Shown here: positions 15,479-21,991 of the stretch, piece after piece
Layout of the letters: every line of letters begins with the position of its first letter
How positions within the stretch are numbered: position 1 is the stretch's first letter
Source of the DNA: Desulfobacterales bacterium
Lineage (GTDB): Bacteria > Desulfobacterota > Desulfobacteria > Desulfobacterales > Desulfobacteraceae
Reading direction: 5' to 3'
NCBI GenBank assembly: GCA_022361535.1
Contig: JAKSAU010000874.1
Coordinates: 1-21,991, forward strand
Length of the DNA: 21,991 bases
Made by a program: the position numbers and the translations under genes
Notes under the pieces: model-generated
Database searches by the model: none
What the model saw: the letters and a program-made list of their open reading frames with translations, nothing else
What the model was told of the DNA's origin: nothing

Positions 15479-15841
15479 ATGAAAATAATGATCAAATCCA
15501 TAATTCGACCTGAAAAAGTAAATGATGTCATGGCTGCCCTCATGGAGGCAGGATATCCGGCAGTTACCCGGATGAGCGTGGCAGGCCGCGGAAAGCAAAG
15601 AGGCATCAAAATCGGCGAGATCACCTATGATGAAATCCCTAAGGAAATGCTGCTCACAGTTGTAGAAGAAAAAGACAGGGAATTTGTTCTCAAAACTATT
15701 ATTACGACGGCCAAGACAGGAGAAAAAGGGGCGTTTGGAGATGGTAAAATATTCATCAGCCCTGTGACGGAAACGTATACCATCAGTTCAGGCGTCAAGG
15801 AAGAAGAACCTGAAGAGACCTTGGAAGAGGTGGCATCATGA
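15479..15841 (+). CDS. nifI1: PII-family nitrogenase regulator NifI1
   Basis: A 120-residue PII-like subunit. With NifI2 it forms a complex that binds and inhibits dinitrogenase when ammonium rises; 2-oxoglutarate relieves this. The PII fold is visible as MKIMIKSIIRPEKVNDVMAA, the T-loop GRGKQRGIKIGEITYDEIPK (36-55), and the ligand-binding C-terminal block TGEKGAFGDGKIFI (80-93). The acidic tail EEEPEETLEEV is an extension beyond the PII core. AAGGA lies about ten bases before the ATG. Its stop overlaps the nifI2 start by four bases (ATGA), so the two are translated together. Position between nifH and nifD is diagnostic of NifI1 rather than GlnB or GlnK. Confidence 0.95.
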   Translation: MKIMIKSIIRPEKVNDVMAALMEAGYPAVTRMSVAGRGKQRGIKIGEITYDEIPKEMLLTVVEEKDREFVLKTIITTAKTGEKGAFGDGKIFISPVTETYTISSGVKEEEPEETLEEVAS

Positions 15842-16218
15842 AAGAAGTGATGGCTGTGATCCGTATGAACAAGATCAACCATACTAAAAAAGCTCTTATG
15901 AATGCCGGGATTTCCTCCATGACCGCTATGGAAGCTTTGGGAAGAGGAAAAGGCCTGGTGAATATGGATCTTCTCAAAGGCGCGGAGCAAGGATATGAGG
16001 AAGCCATTGCCCAATTAGGCCAGACCGACCGCCTTATCCCAAAGCGGGCCATATTCCTTGTTGTACCGGATAAAATGGTTAAAAAGACTGTGGACACCAT
16101 CATCTCAGCCAATCAGACCGGTAAGTCAGGGGACGGGGTGATCTGGGTCATGCCCACCTTTGATGCCGTATCCGTCAGGACTGCTGAGAACGGAGACGCT
16201 GTCCTTGACGACATCTAA
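15838..16218 (+). CDS. nifI2: PII-family nitrogenase regulator NifI2
   Basis: A 126-residue partner of NifI1. It begins MKEVMAVIRMNKINHTKKAL. Its T-loop region is longer than that of NifI1: it starts GRGKGLVNMDLL and runs on about 30 residues to LIPKRAIFLVVPD, which is characteristic of NifI2. The C-terminal block TGKSGDGVIWVMP (about 95-107) corresponds to the PII ATP/2-oxoglutarate site. Known family behaviour is direct, reversible contact with the NifDK complex. The gene starts inside the last codon of nifI1 and ends 30 bases before nifD. Confidence 0.95.
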   Translation: MKEVMAVIRMNKINHTKKALMNAGISSMTAMEALGRGKGLVNMDLLKGAEQGYEEAIAQLGQTDRLIPKRAIFLVVPDKMVKKTVDTIISANQTGKSGDGVIWVMPTFDAVSVRTAENGDAVLDDI

Positions 16219-16248
16219 ACCACTCATGAGAAGATAGAGGTAAAACAT

Positions 16249-17883
16249 ATGACAGGCGAACGAACCCATACCGTTGACCCGGAAGATATAAAAAAAGAAA
16301 TATTGGCAAAATATCCGGCAAAAGTAGCCCGGAAACGTGCCAAGCAGATTATGACCAATGATGTGGATGATACAGGGAATGTGCCTGAAATATCAGCCAA
16401 TGTCAGGACCGTACCAGGTATTATCACCCAGCGTGGATGTTCATATGCCGGGTGCAAAGGCGTTATACTTGGACCCACCAGGGATATTGTAAACATCACC
16501 CACGGCCCTATTGGCTGCGGATTTTACTCCTGGCTGACCCGACGGAACCAGACCAAACCGCCCTCGGAACAAGACGATAATTTCATGACTTACTGCTTTT
16601 CCACAGACATGCAGGACGAAGATATCGTGTTCGGTGGTGAAAAAAAGCTTAAGGCGGCCATACAGGAAGCGTATGACAATTTTAAGCCCAAGGCCATTTC
16701 CATATTTTCCACCTGTCCTGTGGGCCTGATCGGTGACGATGTCCATGCCGTAGCAAAAGAAATGAAAGAAAAACTTGGCATTAATATCTTTGGATTTTCC
16801 TGCGAAGGCTACCGGGGCGTCAGCCAGTCGGCAGGTCACCATATTGCAAACAATGGTATTTTCACCCATGTTGTCGGTGAGGATGATTCGGTAATAGAAG
16901 CGGAGTATAAAATTAACCTTTTAGGCGAATACAACATCGGCGGCGACGGTTTTGAGATCGACAGGATACTTGATAAATGTGGGATATCCGTGGTTTCCAC
17001 CTTCAGCGGCAACTCCACTTATGACCAGTTCGCCAATTCCCACACTGCCGACTTGAATACGGTTATGTGCCACAGATCCATTAATTATGTGGCAGACATG
17101 ATGGAAGAAAAATACGGTATTCCCTGGATAAAAATCAATTTTATCGGTGCTAAAGCCACAGCAAAATCCTTGCGAAAAATTGCAGCGTACTTTGAAGACC
17201 AAGCCCTCATTGACAGGGTTGAAGAAGTGATTGCCCAAGAGATGCCGGCCATAGAAGCCAAGCGCAAAGAAGTCAAAGAACGGTGTGAAGGAAAAACTGC
17301 CATGCTGTTTGTCGGTGGTTCCAGGGCCCATCACTACCAGGAGTTGTTCAAGGAAATCGGTATCAAAGTAGTGTCTGCAGGGTATGAGTTTGCCCACCGG
17401 GACGACTATGAAGGCCGCCGAGTGATTCCGGATATTAAAATCGATGCAGATTCAAGAAATATTGAAGAACTCTCCGTGGAAAAAGACCCGGACAAATATG
17501 CACCCAGAAAAACCGATGAGCAGATGAAGAACCTTGAATCAACAGGTTATTCATTCAAAGAATATGATGGAATGATGCCGGAAATGGAAAAGGGAACCAT
17601 GGTCATCGATGATATCAGCCAGTTCGAAACTGAAACCCTGGTCGACATCTACAAGCCGGATATATTCTGTGCAGGCATCAAAGAAAAATATGCCATCCAG
17701 AAGCAAGGCATTCCCATGAAGCAGCTTCATTCTTATGATGCCGGAGGACCCTATGCCGGATTTGAAGGTGCAATCAATTTTTACGAAGAAATTGACCGGC
17801 TCATCAATTCCAATATCTGGCAATATTTGGAAGCCCCTTGGCAGACGGCGCCTGAGTTGTCCGCCAAATACGTCTGGGAATAG
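16249..17883 (+). CDS. nifD: Nitrogenase MoFe protein alpha chain NifD
   Basis: A 544-residue subunit carrying half of each P-cluster and the FeMo-cofactor. P-cluster cysteines are C64 (RGCSYAGCKG), C90 (GPIGCGFYSW) and C156 (STCPVGLIGDD). FeMo-co ligands are C274 (TVMCHRSINY) and H494 (LHSYDAGGPYAGFEG). Q193 and H197 in GVSQSAGHH correspond to Azotobacter Q191 and H195, which supports the molybdenum form rather than AnfD or VnfD. It is about 50 residues longer than Azotobacter NifD. The extra is an insertion at about 385-440, as in Clostridium pasteurianum, placing it in the long-NifD group. GAGGT lies eight bases before the ATG. Confidence 0.98.
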   Translation: MTGERTHTVDPEDIKKEILAKYPAKVARKRAKQIMTNDVDDTGNVPEISANVRTVPGIITQRGCSYAGCKGVILGPTRDIVNITHGPIGCGFYSWLTRRNQTKPPSEQDDNFMTYCFSTDMQDEDIVFGGEKKLKAAIQEAYDNFKPKAISIFSTCPVGLIGDDVHAVAKEMKEKLGINIFGFSCEGYRGVSQSAGHHIANNGIFTHVVGEDDSVIEAEYKINLLGEYNIGGDGFEIDRILDKCGISVVSTFSGNSTYDQFANSHTADLNTVMCHRSINYVADMMEEKYGIPWIKINFIGAKATAKSLRKIAAYFEDQALIDRVEEVIAQEMPAIEAKRKEVKERCEGKTAMLFVGGSRAHHYQELFKEIGIKVVSAGYEFAHRDDYEGRRVIPDIKIDADSRNIEELSVEKDPDKYAPRKTDEQMKNLESTGYSFKEYDGMMPEMEKGTMVIDDISQFETETLVDIYKPDIFCAGIKEKYAIQKQGIPMKQLHSYDAGGPYAGFEGAINFYEEIDRLINSNIWQYLEAPWQTAPELSAKYVWE

Positions 17884-18133
17884 TTCGAACCCGTTGAAAA
17901 CCGCTGTTTTTTCCAATAACCGCGTTGGATTTAAATTTTAATCCTCGACATACTTGATGTATGCCTCCGGTTAAAATTTGCACCCGCCTTGTTCTTGAAA
18001 AAAAGCATCTGGCTTTCACCTGGGTCCGAAATCGACTCTAAACTTCAAGCCAATAAATTAATGTGAACACATCAAGGGAACTTCGTTTTTGTTCTCATAG
18101 CTCCCCTATTACCTGACTACTTAGGAGAAGAAC
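17884..18133 (+). other. 250-nt structured spacer between nifD and nifK
   Basis: nifD and nifK usually lie close together because their products assemble 1:1. Here the gap holds no credible gene. It contains a two-part hairpin at 17932-17980: outer arms AAATTTTAA (17933-17941) and TTAAAATTT (17971-17979), inner arms CATAC/GTATG (17949-17953, 17959-17963). A smaller stem GGGAAC/GTTCTC sits at 18076-18096. No GG-N10-GC sigma54 element was found inside. AGGAG seven bases before nifK is its ribosome-binding site. The element looks like an inserted intergenic repeat or a 3'-end stabiliser/attenuator. Confidence 0.6.
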
Positions 18134-19510
18134 ATGCTGCTTCGACATACGACCAAAGAAATAAAAGAAAGAACCTCCTTGACCGTTAATCCGGCCAAGA
18201 CCTGCCAGCCCATAGGCGCCATGTATGCAGCCCTTGGGATCCACGGCTGCCTGCCTCACAGTCACGGGTCCCAGGGGTGTTGCTCCTATCACCGCTCAAC
18301 CCTCACCCGCCACTATCGGGAACCGGTCATGGCGGCCACATCATCATTTACCGAAGGGGCGTCTGTTTTCGGTGGGCAGGCCAACCTTATTCAGGCCATA
18401 GACAATATATTTACCACCTATGATCCGGATATCATCGCGGTACACACAACTTGCTTGTCCGAAACCATAGGAGACGATGTCAACCAGATCGCCATCAAGG
18501 CACAAAAAGATGGCAAAGTTCCTGACGGCAAATATGTGATCCATGCATCCACACCATCTTATGTGGGGTCCCATGTGACAGGGTTTGCAAATATGACAAA
18601 GGCCATGGCCCTCCAGTTTGCTGTCAAATCTGAAACACCCAATGGAAAATTCAATATTGTGCCCGGATTTGTTGAGCCCTCGGACATGGCTGAAATTAAA
18701 GATATTGTCAAAACATTGGGGATAAATCCCATCATGTTCCCTGACACTTCCAACATCCTGAACGGGCCGCTCACAGGTAAATACGCTATGTTTCCCAAAG
18801 GCGGCGTCTCCATTGACGAGCTAAAAAGTTGCGGAGACAGTCTGGGAAGCATCGGGCTCGGTCCCTTGGCATCTGCTGATGCGGTCCGTGCGCTGGACAC
18901 CCAGTTTAAAGTTCCCTGCCAGGTCCTGGATCTTCCCATTGGACTGCTTGCCACAGACCGTTTTGTTGATGCTCTTCGCACTGCTGCTGGCGTTTGTGTT
19001 CCCGACAGCATCACCAGGGAAAGGGGCCGTCTGTTAGATGTCATCTCGGATATGCACCAGTATCTTTACGGTAAACGCGTGGCCCTGGCAGGAGATCCTG
19101 ACCAGCTCGTTCCGTTGACAGAATTTTTGGTCACCTTGGGGATGAAGCCTGTCTACATCGTTACAGGAACTCCGGGGAAAGCCTTTGAGCGGAAAATCAA
19201 GGAAGTCACAGCCAGGCTTGGTGATGAAGTAAAAGTGAAAGGGCCCGGTGACATGTATACCCTGCACCAGTGGATTAAAAACGAACCGGTTGACCTGCTC
19301 ATCGCCAACACCTACGGCAAGTATATTGCCCGGGACGATGATATCCCCTATGTACGGTTCGGATTTCCCATCCTGGACCGAATCGGCCATTCCTACTTTC
19401 CCACCGTGGGGTACAAAGGCGGTATCCGGCTGGTTGAAAAAATCCTGGATGCGCTCATGGACAGGCTGGACCGGGATGCCCCTGAAGAAAAGTTTGAACT
19501 GGTTATGTAA
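18134..19510 (+). CDS. nifK: Nitrogenase MoFe protein beta chain NifK
   Basis: A 458-residue beta subunit, partner of NifD in the alpha2-beta2 dinitrogenase. P-cluster ligands are C24 (AKTCQPIGAM), C49 (HGSQGCCSY; the following C50 is an extra cysteine) and C107 (TTCLSETIGDD). STPSYVGSHVTGFANM (139-154) contains S139, equivalent to Azotobacter beta-Ser188. It lacks about 50 N-terminal residues present in the Azotobacter protein, as in the clostridial type, which fits the long NifD. Those two differences tend to occur together because the NifD insertion occupies the surface the NifK extension would cover. The start is set by AGGAG seven bases upstream. Confidence 0.98.
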   Translation: MLLRHTTKEIKERTSLTVNPAKTCQPIGAMYAALGIHGCLPHSHGSQGCCSYHRSTLTRHYREPVMAATSSFTEGASVFGGQANLIQAIDNIFTTYDPDIIAVHTTCLSETIGDDVNQIAIKAQKDGKVPDGKYVIHASTPSYVGSHVTGFANMTKAMALQFAVKSETPNGKFNIVPGFVEPSDMAEIKDIVKTLGINPIMFPDTSNILNGPLTGKYAMFPKGGVSIDELKSCGDSLGSIGLGPLASADAVRALDTQFKVPCQVLDLPIGLLATDRFVDALRTAAGVCVPDSITRERGRLLDVISDMHQYLYGKRVALAGDPDQLVPLTEFLVTLGMKPVYIVTGTPGKAFERKIKEVTARLGDEVKVKGPGDMYTLHQWIKNEPVDLLIANTYGKYIARDDDIPYVRFGFPILDRIGHSYFPTVGYKGGIRLVEKILDALMDRLDRDAPEEKFELVM

Positions 19511-19524
19511 AGGATTATAAAAAA

Positions 19525-20892
19525 ATGACCTCCATATCGGTATTAAAAGCACGTGAAAAACAGATCTTTACCAAGGGTGGCGCTAAACCCTTTGATATGA
19601 GCTGTGAAACAAAAAGCCTTGCAGGGGCAGTTAGCCAGCGGGCCTGTGTCTTCTGCGGTTCCAGGGTCGTGCTCTATCCCATTGCCGATGCGCTTCACCT
19701 CATCCACGGCCCCATCGGATGTGCCTCTTACACTTGGGACATCCGGGGCGCCTTGTCTTCTGGGCCCCAGTTGCACAGGATGAGTTTTTCAACGGATCTG
19801 TCTGAAACCGATATTATCTACGGCGGGGAGAAAAAGCTTAAAAAAGCGTTATTGGAGCTGATTGAAAAATACTCTCCCAAGGCAGCTTTTATTTACTGCA
19901 CCTGTATTGTGGGGATCATTGGGGATGATGTGGATGCGGTTTGTCGTCAGGTGGAAGAAAAGACAAGTATACCTGTGATCCCGGTTCACTCCGAAGGATT
20001 CAAAGGCACAAAAAAAGACGGTTATAAAGCTGCTTGCGATGCACTTTTCAATCTGGTAAAGCGCAATCCTCGCCCTGTAACAATTCCTAAGTCCATTAAT
20101 ATATTAGGAGAATTTAATATCGGCGGCGAGACCTGGATCATAAAAAGATACTATGAAGCCATGGGTGTGAAGGTGGTGTCTGTATTCACTGGTGACGGCA
20201 GGGTAGAAGAAGTAACCCAAGCCGCCAATGCATCCTTGAACGTTGTCCAATGCTCTGGCTCTGTTACTCACCTTGCCAAGATGATGGAGAAGGAATACGG
20301 GATTCCTTATATCCGGGTGTCTTATTTCGGTATTGAAGACACTTCTGATGCCCTGTATCGGGTGGCAACCTTTTTTGAGAACGACACTTCCATCATGGAA
20401 CGAACCCAGCGCCTTGTAAAAGAAGAAGTAAAAGCCATTATCCCGGTGCTTGAAACCTATAAAACAGACCTTGCGGGGAAGAAAGCTGCACTATACGTTG
20501 GGGGGGCCTTCAAAGCTTTCTCCCTGATCAAGGCCCTTAAAACACTCGGCATGGAAGTGGTTCTTGCAGGCTCCCAGACCGGAACCAAAGAAGACTATGC
20601 GATTCTCAAAGACATGTGCAACCACGGCACGGTTATTCTTGACGATGCCAACCCCCTGGAACTTGCCAAGTACGTTATGGAAAAAGATGCAGACCTGTTT
20701 ATCGGCGGGGTCAAGGAACGTCCAATTGCTTATAAGCTGGGCATTGGCTTCTGTGACCATAACCATGAACGCAAAATTCCTTTGGCAGGTTTTAAGGGAA
20801 TGAAAAACTTTGCCAAAGAAGTCCATGAAACTGTTACCAGCCCCATTTGGGATCTTGTTCCAAGACGTGCATCAGGCAAAGGAGGTAAATAA
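19525..20892 (+). CDS. nifE: FeMo-cofactor scaffold protein NifE
   Basis: A 455-residue paralogue of NifD. With NifN it holds the NifB-co precursor while it matures to FeMo-cofactor. Cluster-binding cysteines analogous to the P-cluster set are C41 (RACVFCGSR), C66 (GPIGCASYTWDIR) and C127 (CTCIVGIIGDD). The NifD residues at the FeMo-co site are replaced by scaffold-type sequence: HSEGFKGTKKDGYKAACDAL takes the place of the VSQS...HH stretch. It starts 14 bases after nifK with AAAGGA about ten bases before the ATG. Its stop codon shares one base with the nifN start (TAATG), so the two are translationally coupled. Confidence 0.96.
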   Translation: MTSISVLKAREKQIFTKGGAKPFDMSCETKSLAGAVSQRACVFCGSRVVLYPIADALHLIHGPIGCASYTWDIRGALSSGPQLHRMSFSTDLSETDIIYGGEKKLKKALLELIEKYSPKAAFIYCTCIVGIIGDDVDAVCRQVEEKTSIPVIPVHSEGFKGTKKDGYKAACDALFNLVKRNPRPVTIPKSINILGEFNIGGETWIIKRYYEAMGVKVVSVFTGDGRVEEVTQAANASLNVVQCSGSVTHLAKMMEKEYGIPYIRVSYFGIEDTSDALYRVATFFENDTSIMERTQRLVKEEVKAIIPVLETYKTDLAGKKAALYVGGAFKAFSLIKALKTLGMEVVLAGSQTGTKEDYAILKDMCNHGTVILDDANPLELAKYVMEKDADLFIGGVKERPIAYKLGIGFCDHNHERKIPLAGFKGMKNFAKEVHETVTSPIWDLVPRRASGKGGK

Positions 20893-21991
20893 TGACCAGC
20901 AACAGATCGACCAAACCATATACCGCCACCCAGAATGCCTGCAAGATGTGTACGCCTTTAGGAGCAGCACTGGTTTTTCACGGTATTGAGCGCTGTGTGC
21001 CTTTACTCCACGGTTCCCAGGGATGCTCAACCTATATGCGCCGGTATCTTATCTCCCATTTTAAGGAACCCGTAGACATTGCCTCATCCAACTTCAGTGA
21101 AGAAACCGCGGTTTTCGGGGGAGGCGCTAACCTCAAACTGGCGGTAGAAAATGTCGCCCGCCAATATTTACCGGCCATGATCGGTATTGCCACCACTTGT
21201 CTGTCTGAAACCATTGGTGATGATGTGCCCATGATCCTTGCAGGTATGGGAGGTAGCATCAAAGGCTCTTCACTGGTTCATGTGTCTACCCCGTCTTATA
21301 GTGGTACCCATATGGACGGATTTCACCAGGCTGTGGCTGCTGTTGTGGAACGGTTCAATCCGGCAGACAAAAAAATTGCGTACAAACCTAAAAAGAAAAA
21401 AAAGATAAACCTGTTTCCCGGCATGCTCTCCAATGAAGATATTCGGCATTTAAAAGATATCTTCAAGGACTTCAATACTCCCGTCACCATTCTGCCCGAT
21501 TACTCAGAAAGACTTGAAGGGCCATCTTGGCAGGAATACCAAGCTATCCAGGAAGGGGGAACTCCCATCTGTGAAATTGAAAGAATGAATGTAGCTGTCC
21601 ACAGCCTGGAGTTTGGTGCAGTCCTATCTTTAACTGCTGACAGAGGCATGGAGACTGCGGGTACGATTTTGGGAAAACGATTCAGCATTCCATGTACCCG
21701 AATGCCTATCCCAATCGGTGTAAAGGCCAGTGACCTTTTTTTCGATTCCCTATCCCAAATCACAGGCAAGCCTGTTCCGGAACGATATCGCAAAGAAAAA
21801 TGGAGGCTCGTTGATGCTTATGTAGATGGAAATAAGTATGTCTCCAGAAAACGGGCAGTCCTATACGGCGAAGAGGATTTTGTTGTAAGCATGGCAGGGT
21901 TCCTGGCTGAAATAGGTATTATACCTGTCATCTGCGCTTCAGGCGGAAAAAGCGGCACGTTTCGCCAGGCCCTTAAAGACACTCTGCCGGA
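20892..21991 (+). CDS. nifN: FeMo-cofactor scaffold protein NifN (3' end beyond window)
   Basis: 366 codons are present and the frame is open to the right edge. It is a NifK paralogue and the partner of NifE. Conserved points are C17/C20 (NACKMCTPLG), C45 (HGSQGCSTYMRR), the TTCLSETIGDDVPM block near residue 100, and STPSYSGTHMDGF. The ribosome-binding site GGAGG (20881-20885) lies in the last codons of nifE, and the ATG overlaps the nifE stop by one base. Whether this is a plain NifN or the NifN-NifB fusion known in some anaerobes cannot be decided, because the C-terminus is outside the window. Confidence 0.95.
   Translation, partial: MTSNRSTKPYTATQNACKMCTPLGAALVFHGIERCVPLLHGSQGCSTYMRRYLISHFKEPVDIASSNFSEETAVFGGGANLKLAVENVARQYLPAMIGIATTCLSETIGDDVPMILAGMGGSIKGSSLVHVSTPSYSGTHMDGFHQAVAAVVERFNPADKKIAYKPKKKKKINLFPGMLSNEDIRHLKDIFKDFNTPVTILPDYSERLEGPSWQEYQAIQEGGTPICEIERMNVAVHSLEFGAVLSLTADRGMETAGTILGKRFSIPCTRMPIPIGVKASDLFFDSLSQITGKPVPERYRKEKWRLVDAYVDGNKYVSRKRAVLYGEEDFVVSMAGFLAEIGIIPVICASGGKSGTFRQALKDTLP

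Noticed and set aside
17884..18133. Internal sigma54 promoter for nifK
   Set aside because: No GG-N10-GC arrangement was found among the GG dinucleotides examined there.

Overview
This window looks like the chromosome of a mesophilic, anaerobic Desulfobacterota bacterium, most likely in the Desulfobacter/Desulfobacula neighbourhood. The evidence is the nif order H-I1-I2-D-K-E-N, a 'long' Clostridium-type NifD, a receiver-HDOD protein next to a receiver/PPDK-like protein, and a diacid-sensor histidine kinase. The assignment to a lineage is inference; no rRNA or other marker is present.

Left part (1-6367, all minus strand): the start of an unrecognised gene runs off the left edge. Before it lies a 5'-truncated amidohydrolase remnant. 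Then come a receiver-HDOD signalling protein and a 1005-residue protein with two receiver-like segments plus a PPDK/PEP-synthase ATP-grasp half, which form a two-gene operon. A 61- or 56-residue protein is translationally coupled to a THUMP-type RNA methyltransferase.

Middle (6545-13193): on the plus strand, a consensus sigma70 promoter precedes a four-histidine ferric-reductase/cytochrome b-like membrane protein, followed by a secreted YceI-family protein. On the minus strand is a tight run of surE, an MFS transporter, a DUF4438 protein and a nine-segment membrane protein whose spaced motifs recall the presenilin/signal-peptide-peptidase aspartyl proteases. Further upstream is a PAS histidine kinase that ends after its phosphoacceptor domain. 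Two copies of a ~220-bp noncoding repeat (7896-8118 and 13295-13517) flank this block in the same orientation.

Right part (13603-21991, plus strand): a strong sigma54 (-24/-12) promoter and a structured leader precede a GNAT acetyltransferase. A 422-bp spacer follows, with a tandem 12-bp box and a second sigma54 promoter. It leads into nifH-nifI1-nifI2-nifD-nifK-nifE-nifN (nifN cut by the right edge). NifH/D/K form the Mo nitrogenase. NifI1/NifI2 are the PII-like proteins that shut off dinitrogenase when fixed nitrogen appears. NifE/N form the FeMo-cofactor scaffold. The operon is compact except for a 250-nt structured gap between nifD and nifK. Because the GNAT gene has its own sigma54 promoter just upstream of nifH, it probably belongs to the same nitrogen regulon.
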